Below are positions 35,207 through 43,871 of a stretch of 47,267 bases of DNA, one piece after another (position 1 is the first letter of the stretch; every line of letters begins with the position of its first letter). A model generated the notes under the pieces. That model searched no databases. It was not told the origin of the DNA and saw only the letters and a list, made by a program, of their open reading frames with translations. The DNA comes from Lachnospiraceae bacterium Zagget2 (GTDB lineage: Bacteria > Bacillota > Clostridia > Lachnospirales > Lachnospiraceae). A program made the translations under genes and the position numbers. The stretch spans positions 1 to 47,267 of the forward strand of contig MSHD01000013.1 in assembly GCA_001941045.1 (NCBI GenBank), in the 5' to 3' direction.

Positions 35207-36196
35207 TTAATGTCCGAGGCGCTCACGCAGAGAATCTTCTGCCTTCGTCACTTCTGTGTCCAGGGCTCTCTGACGCAGCTGCTCCAGATGTTCCAGATGA
35301 TAGGTTTTCTGCTCGTTCTGCCATTCCTCATTAAAGGTTCCGGATTTGATCGAATCATAGGAATCCTTCAGAAAACTGCGGATCATGCTGCTGTCGATTT
35401 CCTCGAAACGTTTCAACTGCGCGTACTGAGCAGTGTGAGAATGCAGGCACAGCTGCCGGAAGAGCCCGCGCTCAGCTGCCTGCTCCCAGAGGAAAGCCAT
35501 CTCTTTCGAAAGATAAGCTTCCGTCAGAACCGCTTCCTCCGGGTGCCCCATTTCAACTTCCAGGCGAAATGCCTCCGCAAATACTTTATATACCAGGGGC
35601 AGTACGCCGAGTTCCGTCATCAGGTCAAGGAAAGTTTCGTCATCAATTTTTCCTTCGATGGCACCCTTTCTGGTAGCGCCGATTGCCTTGCAGATGGCTT
35701 TTCCATACTCGAGTGCCATGCCGCTCGCATCCTGCGCGACCGCTACAAATGCAGGGTAGCCTTCGCCGCTCAGATACATCTCGCGGACGCCCTGACCGAG
35801 CATCCGCGGGGCGGCCATAACCACGTCGGAATCTGCAGGAAGTTCAATATTGTGAAAGGTCAGGTTGTATCCGGATGCAAAGTTTAAAATGACACCTTTT
35901 TTGAAATAAGGTTTCATCTGCGTGTTGTAGATCTCCGGGCAGGCCTCATCCGGGAGAAGTACAAAAATGATGTCTGCCTGACTGACCGCTTCTTCAATGG
36001 AGCAGACGTGGAAGCCGTCTGTCTTTGCCTGCTCATAGGATTCATCCCGCCGGTTCCCGATAACGATGTTTGTCACTCCGGAATCACGCATATTCAGCGC
36101 CTGTGAGCGTCCCTGATTTCCATATCCGAGGAGTGCAATGCATTTGTCCTTTACCAGATTCAGATCTGCATCCTGGTCATAGTAAATTTTTGCCAT
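35207..36196 (-). CDS. Ketol-acid reductoisomerase-like protein with altered active site
   Basis: 329 aa, the full length of class I reductoisomerase (IlvC), with the Rossmann GYGNQG motif at 24-29 and a similar C-terminal knotted domain (SHTAQY, then IKSGTFNEEWQNE). IlvC reduces and isomerises acetolactate in valine/isoleucine synthesis using Mg2+ and NADPH. Several catalytic positions differ: FAHG is FASG (His to Ser108), APKGPG is APRMLG (Lys to Arg131), and one metal-site Glu aligns with Tyr228. Asp191, Glu195 and Glu232 align with the remaining metal ligands. It is not beside other branched-chain genes but is divergent from an AraC regulator. Probably not a normal IlvC; substrate unknown. 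GGAGAG lies before the ATG. Confidence 0.8.
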   Translation of the reverse strand: MAKIYYDQDADLNLVKDKCIALLGYGNQGRSQALNMRDSGVTNIVIGNRRDESYEQAKTDGFHVCSIEEAVSQADIIFVLLPDEACPEIYNTQMKPYFKKGVILNFASGYNLTFHNIELPADSDVVMAAPRMLGQGVREMYLSGEGYPAFVAVAQDASGMALEYGKAICKAIGATRKGAIEGKIDDETFLDLMTELGVLPLVYKVFAEAFRLEVEMGHPEEAVLTEAYLSKEMAFLWEQAAERGLFRQLCLHSHTAQYAQLKRFEEIDSSMIRSFLKDSYDSIKSGTFNEEWQNEQKTYHLEHLEQLRQRALDTEVTKAEDSLRERLGH

Positions 36197-36269
36197 ACTG
36201 TTCTCTCCTTCCTAAAATAGATGATTGTTTTGATTCGGCCAAATCCGGATTGTATTGTCAGAAAGTATA

Positions 36270-36299
36270 TTGTTCCTCTGACTGAAAGTATTGTATAAT
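36270..36299 (+). promoter_or_regulatory. possible promoter of the AraC gene
   Basis: TTGTTC (36270-36275), 18-base spacer, TATAAT (36294-36299). The -35 box is weak, the -10 perfect. A 10-bp palindrome AATCCGGATT (36242-36251) lies between the divergent genes. Confidence 0.5.
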
Positions 36300-36369
36300 A
36301 AAAAAGAAAAAGAACTCTACTACAGCAGAGACAAAAAATGTTCTGAAAACGACATTCAGGGGTAAAGAC

Positions 36370-37284
36370 ATGGTTACAGAATTGCTGCTGATGCAGCTGG
36401 CGCATGATCAGAAAAAAAGACAGACTCACGACAGTCCGCATTTTCCATGCAGCGCCTATTTTACGAACTGGCGTGTACATGAAATCGAGGGCGTGCCGTG
36501 GCACTGGCATGATGAGCTGGAATTCCTGATCGTGAAAGAAGGAAGCGTGCAGGTATTCTGGGGAGATCAGGAGCATTTTCTGCGGGAAGGAGATGGATTT
36601 TTCTGCAACAGCCGCTGCCTGCATCAGGTTCGAATAGGAAAATGTGAGCATTGCTCGACTAATTCCATGGTGTTTGACGCAAATCTGATTTCCGGTGGCC
36701 CGGGTACTGTATATGATGAAAAATATATTCATCCACTGGTCTCTTCCGCGGCTTTTTTCGGTACGGCCCTGTTTTCGGCAGTGGGGGAACAGCGACAGGT
36801 TCTTGCACATATTCAGGCAGCGTATGAGAGTTGCCGTGAAGAGCAGGTCGGTTATGAGTATGATGTCCGTTATCATCTTTCCAGGGCGCTGCTGGCGATT
36901 TTTATGGAAAACAGGGAACGTCTGTCCAGCGGCGCGGCAGAAGGACAGATGGGGCGTGTGCGGGATATGCTTGCCTATGTTCATGAAAACTATGCATCTT
37001 CCATTACGGTAGCAGAATTGTCCCGGGCAGCAAATATCTGTGAGAGAGAATGTCAGAGGTGTTTTCGGAACATCCTCCGACAGTCCCCTATGGAGTATGT
37101 GCAGCAATATCGGATTCAGATCGCGGGCAAACTGCTTCTTGAGACAAAGAAGTCTGTTCTCGAAACCGGCCTTGCAGCAGGTTTTTCCAACCCAAGTCAT
37201 TTCTGTAAGATATTCAGAAAATACATGGGTTGTTCTCCCACCGCTTTTCGAAAAAGGAATGGGGGAAAATGTCAAGAAGTGTAG
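36370..37284 (+). CDS. AraC family regulator with cupin sensor domain
   Basis: 304 aa. N-terminal cupin part (about 30-120; VPWHWHDELEFLIVKEGSVQVF, then REGDGFFCNSRCLHQV) probably binds a small ligand. The C-terminal AraC domain (about 200-300) has two helix-turn-helix motifs: SITVAELSRAANICERECQRCFRN and SVLETGLAAGFSNPSHFCKIFRKYMGCSPTAFR. It is divergent from the reductoisomerase-like gene with 173 bases between them, so it probably controls that gene and itself. Ligand unknown. The start codon follows a weak AGGGGTAAAG site. Confidence 0.9.
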   Translation: MVTELLLMQLAHDQKKRQTHDSPHFPCSAYFTNWRVHEIEGVPWHWHDELEFLIVKEGSVQVFWGDQEHFLREGDGFFCNSRCLHQVRIGKCEHCSTNSMVFDANLISGGPGTVYDEKYIHPLVSSAAFFGTALFSAVGEQRQVLAHIQAAYESCREEQVGYEYDVRYHLSRALLAIFMENRERLSSGAAEGQMGRVRDMLAYVHENYASSITVAELSRAANICERECQRCFRNILRQSPMEYVQQYRIQIAGKLLLETKKSVLETGLAAGFSNPSHFCKIFRKYMGCSPTAFRKRNGGKCQEV

Positions 37285-37388
37285 CGAAAATATTTCAAGT
37301 TTGTGAAATACCGCCAAAATAGGGCTTGTTTGAGCGTGTTTTAGAGGGGATTATTTGTGCAGAATGCACAGAAGGGCATGGTTAATAA

Positions 37389-37406
37389 AGTTCGTACGTA
37401 CGAACT
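37389..37406. repeat. perfect 18-bp palindrome
   Basis: AGTTCGTACGTACGAACT is fully self-complementary. A near copy lies at 37441-37458 beside the IS30 transposase stop codon. Confidence 0.95.
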
Positions 37407-37440
37407 CTCAAGAAAGACGCTGTATGCCGCATGGGTATGC

Positions 37441-37458
37441 AGTTCGTATGTACGAACT
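37441..37458. repeat. 18-bp palindrome, second copy
   Basis: AGTTCGTATGTACGAACT, one mismatch from perfect symmetry, immediately followed by the transposase stop codon. With the 37389 copy it forms a pair of direct repeats 52 bases apart. Confidence 0.93.
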
Positions 37459-37459
37459 C

Positions 37460-38497
37460 TCAGGCAAGCCCTAGCTCCTTTGCTATATCGTTAGATGAAC
37501 GCCAACCGAACAGTTTGCGCGGAAGGTTGTTTATCCAATTCTGTATGCGTGGGATATCGTCCTTGTACTCTGATATATCAGACCCTTTTGGAATCCAACG
37601 CCTGATAAGCTTGTTCTGGTTCTCATTACTTCCACGTTCGCCAGAGCAGAAGGGATGGCAGAAGTATTGAACAGTGCGGACAGCATCAGGAACAGTACAG
37701 CTTTTCTGGACTGCGTTGAAATTCAGGAACTCCACGCCGTTGTCCGTTGTGATGGAGTGATAGCGTGCGCGGAATGCCTCAAAGCCCACGCGCTTCTCGA
37801 TATCGTCCAGAATACGGACAGTCTCGGCGGCAGTTCGGTTTTTCATGAAATAGACCTCTTCCAGACGTGTCTTGCGTTCTGTCAGGACGAGCAGACAAGC
37901 GGGGCTTGTCCCCTTGCCGCCGTAAACAGTATCCATTTCCCAGTGACCGAAGGAATCGCGGGAGCGTATCTCTTTTGGACGCGCCTCTATACTTCTTCCC
38001 CGGATATTTTTCAAGGCAACCTTGCTCCGCTCCTTCTTTTTGCGTTTGGATATATTATAGGGTAAGTTCTCGTCCGTAAGATTCAGGAACACACCAGAGT
38101 GAATGTAGCTGTATAAGGTCGTGTAACTCACGGTTGTGTCGTGCTGTTCTCCTTCCCAGAGTGCAAGCGCGGCGCAGGGAGACAGTCTTTCCTTTCCTAC
38201 TGCATTTTCAAAATACCGGATAAAGGCCATATCATTGCCAACCTTCAAAGGCCTACCCTTTTCAGACTGCCTTTCTTGATATCTCATTTGCGCGGTATCT
38301 GCCAGATACCGCACTTCTTTTTTCAGGTCACGTCCATAGACTTCCACAAGTCCGCGACTACGCTCCCGGTAGATTGTACTGACATGCCGCCCCAGAGCGG
38401 CGGCAATTTCCCGTACCGGAGTTTTGGCTTTCAGCATCAGCTCCATAGCATAGCGCTCCCGCTCGTTCAAATGTTTCCGTTGTGACGCTCGTTGCAA
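37460..38497 (-). mobile_element. IS30 family transposase
   Basis: 345 aa from a TTG start at 38497. N-terminal helix-turn-helix with HLNERERYAMELMLKAKTPVREIAAALGRHVSTIYRE, then the DDE core: HWEMDTVYGGKG (first Asp), SITTDNGVEF (second Asp) and SNENQNKLIRRWIPKGSD (Glu). It appears intact. IS30 elements transpose by cut-and-circularise and prefer palindromic targets. The element ends were not clearly found; a 12-bp direct repeat GAACTCTCAGGC lies at 37454-37465 and 38563-38574 on either side of the gene. The gene is read leftward, away from the mobilizable element. Confidence 0.9.
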
Positions 38498-39288
38498 CTT
38501 CCCGTCCTTCCCACGGTCTGACCACCTACCGCAAGGGCGAATTGGTTTACAGGTTTCCCTTGGAACTCTCAGGCTCCCATGCTAGGAGGATTTCACCCCG
38601 CTCAATCAGGCGCGAGGCGTGCCGCTTACTCAGCCCCTCCCCGTACAGCTCCGGAAGATACGCCTCTGCGGAGGTCGTGCCCTTCGAATACTCCCAGTCC
38701 GGGAGCCCACAAGGTCTACCCGGCATCCGTTCCCGCTGTACGGGCAATCACTGTCTCATAGCTCTGGAGAGCGTGAAGCTTACGACCCACGGAACGTACA
38801 TGCTCCTCCTCGGGCTTAAACGTCACTAACATCTGCCGCCCCTCCTTCTTACATCATTTTGCAGAGCTTCGCGAGTACCTTACGCACCTCCGCTCTCACG
38901 GCCTACTGCGCCTCCTTCAATCCAGTAGCGGCAGGTCTGCTGTCCATGAACGGTATCCGGGCTTTCCCCTGTCCTTTCCGGTCACACACCCGACTGTCCG
39001 CCTCCTAGTTCTTCGAGCAATCTGACCTACGATATCCTCATACATGCACATCGTTGAAGCATTTCCTCTAAGCAACCTTTTCTGTACCTTATCCATCTGT
39101 CAAAGCATGTACTCCTTTCCTCTCTCTGATTGGTTGCCTTGTTACATTCTCAGCGTAGCACGCCGCCCACACCATCTCAAAAGGTGGCTTTTAATTTTTT
39201 TTTAAAATTCTGATTGGATTTATAAGGAATTTAAAAAAAATTAAAATGCTCATTGCCATATTGTCAAGTGATGAGTTCATTTTGGGGC
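38498..39288. other. about 0.8 kb with no recognisable gene
   Basis: I see no convincing long gene. On the minus strand three short frames have ribosome-like sites: a 38-codon frame near 38850-38735 beginning MLVTFKPEEEHVRSVG, a 59-codon frame overlapping its end by 11 bases, and an Arg-rich frame near 39098. The right 100 bases are very A/T rich. The strip may be a decayed mobile fragment or a structured RNA; none is proved. Confidence 0.5.
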
Positions 39289-39329
39289 AAAAAAATAAGA
39301 GCCGGTGAGTTTATTGCGCTCACTGGCTC
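39289..39329 (-). terminator. terminator of the serine recombinase gene
   Basis: On the minus strand GAGCCAGTGAG/CTCACCGGCTC (39319-39329 with 39299-39309, one G-T pair), then TTATTTTTTT. It is 46 bases downstream of the recombinase stop. Confidence 0.85.
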
Positions 39330-39374
39330 CCATTTTCATGAATTATTTAACAGACGATATTCGCAATCACGCGG

Positions 39375-41066
39375 TTATGCGTTCTCTTGATTTGTCTGCC
39401 CCTGTACTTCCGTCTCTGCCGGTATCTCCCCGACAAAATTATAGATGATCTTGACCTTCTGAATTTTCTGTCCATCCACCTTTTTGACCTCGCCGATCAG
39501 GATACGGTTGATCAGGCGGTGCAGCACTGCTTCATCCAACTCCGTGATCGTGGCATACTGCCGGATTTCCTCTATGAATGCCTTCACATCGCATTCTTGC
39601 TCATCTGAATTCCGTATTATTTCCCCCAGATCGTGTAGCCTGTTCTTATTCGATTCCTGTTCGGCCTCCATCGCGCCGGTCAGTTTCAAAAAACGCTGCT
39701 CTGACAGAACGCCCTTTGTCTTATCCGTATAAAGGTTCAGAATAATATCGTCAATCTCCTGATTCCGCGCCAGGAGCCGGTCACACTCTTTCTGTACCTC
39801 CGATTTGTCCGCCATATAGCGCTGCTCCATACGTCTGGTCAGCCGTTTATAAAAAGCATCCGCATCTTTCAATGCCAGCGCCGCCAGTTCCTGGATGTCT
39901 TTCAGAACGATTTCATGCAAATCCCTCGCTTCAATCTTATGGCTTGGACAGGCATTCCGTCCCAGGCGGTTATAGGTCTGACAGATGAAATAGGTCTTGT
40001 CAATCGCTTCCCGTTTCTGTTTCGTGGTACGGTTGATGTCTGTCCGCCCCACCTTCTCATAGCGCACCTGCATGGACTTTCCGCAGGTTGCACAGTAAAT
40101 AATCCCATGGAAAATATTATCATAGGGGCAGGCGTTACCCACCATAATACGCGGCTTCGCGTCGATCATTTCCTGTACGCGCTGCCATTCATCCGGCTGG
40201 ATAATCGCTTCATGGCAGTTCTCAATAACCTCCCATTCCTCCCGCGGAATGAGATTGACTGTATTCGACCGGATGCCTTTCTGGTGTGAGCGGAATACAA
40301 GGTGCGCCCCTTTGTAGAATGGATTACGCAAGATATGGCTGATTCTGGAAACAGACCAGTAATAATAATTCTCGTTCCGCTCCGTGCTGGTTCTAAGGCG
40401 GGTAATTGGGATTTTTTCCTCCATCAGCCTTTTGGAAATCCGCATACAGCCCATCCCGTCCAATGCCATATCATAAATTTTCCGGATAACCGGCGCTTCT
40501 TCGGGATTTATAATCAAATGCCCTTTGTCGTCCGGATCGCGCATCAGGCCATAAGGAGTTGTCCCTCCGCAGGACTTTCCCTGGCGGGAACGCGCCGTGA
40601 TACCGGCCAGCACTTTCTTTGATATATCGCGAGAATACATGTCGTTGAGGATATTTTTGAAAGGCGTGATGTCCATCTCCTGACGGGTCAGGCTGTCCAC
40701 GCCGTCCGTGACCGCGATATAGCGCACATTGTGTTTTGGAAAATAGATTTCGATATAACTGCCCGCCTCGATATAATTACGGCCCAGCCTACTAAGATCC
40801 TTGGTGATTACACACCCAACCTTTCCGGCTTCAATGTCTGCGATCATACGCTGGAAAGATGGTCTGTTGAAATTACGGCCTGTATAACCATCATCAACAT
40901 AGTATTCGTACTGAAACATTCCATTTTTTTCAGCGTAGTCCTTGAGCAAAAGTTTTTGATTGCTGATGCTCATGCTCTCATTTTCACGGCCATCTTCAAG
41001 AGACAGCCTGCAATAGAGGGCAGCTATTTTCTGATTTCCAGATTTGGATTGATTTTTCCTGCTCAT
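39375..41066 (-). CDS. Large serine recombinase (TnpX-type integrase)
   Basis: 563 aa. Resolvase-type catalytic domain at the start with IAALYCRLSLEDG (Ser22) and VITKDLSRLGRNYIE, then the recombinase domain (about 190-330: IRKIYDMALDGMGCMRISKRL), a zinc-ribbon (YCATCGKSM with later CQTY and CPSH), and a coiled coil near 410-470. These enzymes integrate and excise conjugative or mobilizable elements by attP x attB recombination, usually with the gene near an element end. Here it is the last gene of the leftward element. The attachment core was not located. Confidence 0.95.
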   Translation of the reverse strand: MSRKNQSKSGNQKIAALYCRLSLEDGRENESMSISNQKLLLKDYAEKNGMFQYEYYVDDGYTGRNFNRPSFQRMIADIEAGKVGCVITKDLSRLGRNYIEAGSYIEIYFPKHNVRYIAVTDGVDSLTRQEMDITPFKNILNDMYSRDISKKVLAGITARSRQGKSCGGTTPYGLMRDPDDKGHLIINPEEAPVIRKIYDMALDGMGCMRISKRLMEEKIPITRLRTSTERNENYYYWSVSRISHILRNPFYKGAHLVFRSHQKGIRSNTVNLIPREEWEVIENCHEAIIQPDEWQRVQEMIDAKPRIMVGNACPYDNIFHGIIYCATCGKSMQVRYEKVGRTDINRTTKQKREAIDKTYFICQTYNRLGRNACPSHKIEARDLHEIVLKDIQELAALALKDADAFYKRLTRRMEQRYMADKSEVQKECDRLLARNQEIDDIILNLYTDKTKGVLSEQRFLKLTGAMEAEQESNKNRLHDLGEIIRNSDEQECDVKAFIEEIRQYATITELDEAVLHRLINRILIGEVKKVDGQKIQKVKIIYNFVGEIPAETEVQGQTNQENA

Positions 41067-41159
41067 AGTTTTCTCCTTCTATGAACAGGGACACGATACA
41101 ATCATACTACCATGCCCCTGCCCATCTTTCAACATATTTTTACAGTTCCCATAAATTTT

Positions 41160-41339
41160 TCAGCTTGCTTTCTGCTCCAGCCAGTCCTCGAACCGGTCAT
41201 AAGCCTGCCGTTCAATCAGCTGCTCAAACGCTTCCTGCATGGCCTGCTGTCCGGAAAACTCCCTGCTGACCACGAAGATTACCTTTGATTTCTTCTTTGC
41301 CGGTTTTTCCGGTTTCTGAAATTCTTTGATCTCTGCCAT
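41160..41339 (-). CDS. small element-encoded protein, unknown function
   Basis: 59 aa from the ATG at 41339 (ACGGAGG upstream); a longer in-frame start at 41453 lies in the hairpin array and is less likely. Starts MAEIKEFQKPEKPAKKKSKVIFVVSREF and ends QAYDRFEDWLEQKAS. It is Lys-rich at the N-terminus and amphipathic after. It lies between the origin-like region and the recombinase gene, a position often held by small accessory or directionality proteins in such elements; that role is only inference. Confidence 0.7.
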   Translation of the reverse strand: MAEIKEFQKPEKPAKKKSKVIFVVSREFSGQQAMQEAFEQLIERQAYDRFEDWLEQKAS

Positions 41340-41407
41340 CTCAATTACCTCCGTAAAATAAAAATTGCCGACGCTCCCTGCACGGCTCTGTGTGTTTGTG
41401 TTATAAA

Positions 41408-41549
41408 GCAAGTCCTGATTTTGAGAACTTGCGGCGCGGCGCTCAGTCCACAAGTTCTGATTTTCAGAACTTGCGGTTACTTCCGTATCAAGTTCCCAAA
41501 ATGGGAACTTGATTTCCCACCTGTGGTACTGCTCAAAGTGAGCAGTACC
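41408..41549. repeat. array of four hairpins with short loops
   Basis: Stem 1 imperfect (41408-41432). Stem 2 CAAGTTCTGA/TCAGAACTTG, loop TTT (41451-41473). Stem 3 12 bp perfect, loop AAA (41487-41513). Stem 4 11 bp perfect, loop AAG (41525-41549). All in 142 bases. Confidence 0.92.
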
Positions 41550-41627
41550 AACACCCTGTCTCCTCGCCTCGCGGCGCGGAGCTGCCCGACAGGGAAAAGC
41601 AATCCCGCGAAGCCGGAAGGCCGTGGC

Positions 41628-41963
41628 TGTAAACGAAAAGTGTAAACAGCGTCCAAAACATTTTCATAATAAAACCATACTTCCAGAAGCCCTCCCTTAT
41701 TGAAAAAAGTCTTTTATCTTCGTTTACACCGTTTACATACATAAGAAAGAAAAAGAAAGCCGATATTTCAAGGCTTTCCGCTATCAACAGCTTGTAAACA
41801 GGTGTAAACGGGGATGAACGATTTTCTCGAAAATCAGTCCTCAAAAGGCGTCTGAACGCCATCCGGCAGGGGCGAAAATACATTTTTATCGCGCGGCGCG
41901 GAAATATTCTGCAAAGACATTTGCGTGAAACTCGATTTCCCGTTTACAACCTCGCCGTTTACA
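41628..41963. other. paired TGTAAAC repeats, candidate replication origin
   Basis: Eight copies of TGTAAAC or its complement occur in 336 bases as four close pairs: 41628 and 41641; 41722 and 41731 (reversed); 41793 and 41803; 41942 and 41957 (reversed, inside the helicase gene end). The pairs lie beside the element's helicase and primase genes, as iterons do. Origin function is inferred. Confidence 0.65.
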
Positions 41964-43240
41964 TTCGCTGCCGGACTGTCTCTGATCCATGAGCGCTGCT
42001 GACCGTATTCGGGAAAACGGTGCTGCGGGCCTTTGCTCCACCCGTCAATGGTATTGTTCATCACGCTGTTGATCTCGCTCTTGGCTTTCGGGTCAGGATC
42101 ACCGACCAGTTTATAGCACTCGTTGTAAATCATCTTCGTGCATACATAATCTCCGCTGTAGCTGTCAAGCCACGCCTGAACCATTCCCGTCGCGGTGTCC
42201 TCCGCCATGAAGTCCAGACGCCGGATATTCATTTCTTTTTCCAACGCCGGGGAGAAACGTAACGACCAGTCCCCGCTGTTATAGATAACCATAACTTCCG
42301 CCCAGAGCTGATCTACATACGCTCTGGTTTCCGCTTCATTGCTCAACACGTGCGTCTCTGCCTTTGCAGCATCCGTCTGAATCGGATAGAAGCGCCGATT
42401 GCCTGTTCGATCTAAGGGCAGAAAGCGGACGCGGTTGGACGTGCCGACAAAGACGCACTGCCGCGGCCTGTCCTTTGGATAACGATCATACGGCGTCTTA
42501 TAGGTTTCCTTCTGCCTTGAAAGAAAGGCTTTGATCTCCTCCACGCTCTTTGCACTGGACGTCCCCAACATCTCCGCCATTTCTATAATCCAGTGTCCCT
42601 GCATCTTCCGATATACGTTTTCATCGTCCATCTTTTTCAGGTCGTCGGAAAACCACTCGTCCTTGGTCGCAAGGAATCGGAAAAAACTGGACTTGCCGAC
42701 GCCCTGATCGCCGACAAGGCAGAGCATGGCTTCATACTTACACCCTGGATGAAATACACGCTCGATAGCACCCAACATAAACAGCTTCATACATTCGCGG
42801 GTCAGCTCGTCGTTGTCTGCGCCCAGAAAGTGGTGCAGCACGTCTCCCAGACGTTCCTGCCCGTCCCATGTCAGGCTGCTCAGATATTCCCTGATCGGAT
42901 GATAGGTGTTCCTGTTCGCCACGACGCGAATCGCGTTCTGGATATTCTTCTCGTTGATCAGATCGTAGCAGACCTCCAGATAAAGATAGAGCTGGCTCAG
43001 ATCATCGTCTGTCAGGCTTTCTTCCTCCCTGCGCCACCCTACATCTTTTACGATGTCTATCCTCCCCGTCAGAAGGTTATACCGGATCGCGCCCTTCAAT
43101 ACCGGATCGTTTTCAAGTGCGGTCACACAATTCTGCTTTGACTGCCTTACGCCGCCCTTCATTGTGCATTCCAGTGAAGCCCTGACCGCTTCGATCTGCT
43201 GAAGGGTTTCCTCGTTCGCATTGTTCCACTCGTCGCTCAT
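41834..43240 (-). CDS. VapE-type (virulence-associated E) helicase
   Basis: 468 aa. The helicase-like domain shows LCLVGDQGVGKSSFFRFLA (Walker A, about 174-192) and then a conserved FVGTSNRVRFLPLDRTGNRRFYPIQ region typical of VapE/D5-like superfamily 3 proteins, used by phage satellites and mobilizable elements to start their replication. AGAGGAG precedes the ATG. It overlaps the CHC2 primase gene by 128 bases in another frame. With that primase it probably starts element replication at a nearby origin (see the repeats at 41628-41963). The full-length status is uncertain because larger primase-helicase fusions exist. Confidence 0.88.
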   Translation of the reverse strand: MSDEWNNANEETLQQIEAVRASLECTMKGGVRQSKQNCVTALENDPVLKGAIRYNLLTGRIDIVKDVGWRREEESLTDDDLSQLYLYLEVCYDLINEKNIQNAIRVVANRNTYHPIREYLSSLTWDGQERLGDVLHHFLGADNDELTRECMKLFMLGAIERVFHPGCKYEAMLCLVGDQGVGKSSFFRFLATKDEWFSDDLKKMDDENVYRKMQGHWIIEMAEMLGTSSAKSVEEIKAFLSRQKETYKTPYDRYPKDRPRQCVFVGTSNRVRFLPLDRTGNRRFYPIQTDAAKAETHVLSNEAETRAYVDQLWAEVMVIYNSGDWSLRFSPALEKEMNIRRLDFMAEDTATGMVQAWLDSYSGDYVCTKMIYNECYKLVGDPDPKAKSEINSVMNNTIDGWSKGPQHRFPEYGQQRSWIRDSPAANVNGEVVNGKSSFTQMSLQNISAPRDKNVFSPLPDGVQTPFED

Positions 43241-43805
43241 AAACTTTTATCTCCTCTCTGCAGCGCGAATATAAATTCCAGAGCTGATCTGCGCTGCATG
43301 ACGTCAGCTCGTCCAACAGGTACTCCACGCGAACCTGCCTCTCCAATGCTTCACAAAAAAGAGGATTCCACTCCTCCTCCATGTTCCGCGGCGCGCATTC
43401 CTCATGCCACTCTCTCAGGAGTGATAAATAATGCAGAAGGACTTTTACGCCATGCCGGACTTCCTCCTCCTGCTTCTTTTTCGGGTCTTGCTTCAACTGC
43501 GGCAGTATCCTTTTTCGGTAATGAGTGTTCCGGCTGTCTCTATCCGGCAATATAATTCCAAAATCATCTGCTAATTTCAGCGCGGCGGCGCGGACAGTCA
43601 GACCGTGCAGCTTCGCCGTCAGGTCGATCACGTCCCCTGTCTCCCCGCAACCAAAACAGAAATAACGCCCGTCCAGTTTCATACTGGGATTTTTATCATC
43701 GTGGAATGGACAGCAGGCCATTCCGTTCCGGTTCACTTTGATTCCATAGTGCTCCGCCGCCTGCCGCGCCGTGACAGACTGCTTCACGGCTTCAAATACA
43801 TTCAT
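43113..43805 (-). CDS. CHC2 zinc-finger primase-like protein
   Basis: 230 aa. The N-terminal zinc finger of DnaG-type primases is clear: CCPFHDDKNPSMK, then YFCFGCGETGDVIDL (Cys-His-Cys-Cys). No TOPRIM catalytic domain is present, so the protein may only bind DNA and help the VapE helicase, or supply priming in combination. Its C-terminal 42 residues overlap the start of the helicase gene by 128 bases, an unusually long overlap. It lies between the relaxase gene and helicase gene, all leftward. Confidence 0.88.
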   Translation of the reverse strand: MNVFEAVKQSVTARQAAEHYGIKVNRNGMACCPFHDDKNPSMKLDGRYFCFGCGETGDVIDLTAKLHGLTVRAAALKLADDFGIILPDRDSRNTHYRKRILPQLKQDPKKKQEEEVRHGVKVLLHYLSLLREWHEECAPRNMEEEWNPLFCEALERQVRVEYLLDELTSCSADQLWNLYSRCREEIKVYERRVEQCERGNPSADRSGQGFTGMHNEGRRKAVKAELCDRT

Positions 43806-43871
43806 ACATAATCTCCTCCTCTGACTGAAACCAAAAAAAGCACCTGACTTTCGTTTTCAATCAGACGCTTT

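Larger units (their letters stand above)
37285..37459. other. non-coding stretch with palindromes between AraC gene and IS30
   Basis: No gene is visible. A short hairpin TGTGCA-GAA-TGCACA may end the AraC transcript. Two 18-bp palindromes, AGTTCGTACGTACGAACT (37389-37406, perfect) and AGTTCGTATGTACGAACT (37441-37458, one mismatch), lie 52 bases apart, each followed by CTCTCARG. TAGGGCTTGTTTGAG at 37321-37335 is also a near inverted copy of the transposase gene end. Confidence 0.8.

Noticed and set aside
38482-38829. 115-codon plus-strand frame after IS30
   Set aside because: Overlaps the short leftward frames and has no ribosome site or family resemblance.
41408-41549. CRISPR array
   Set aside because: Hairpins differ in sequence and are not regular direct repeats with equal spacers; no cas genes are near.
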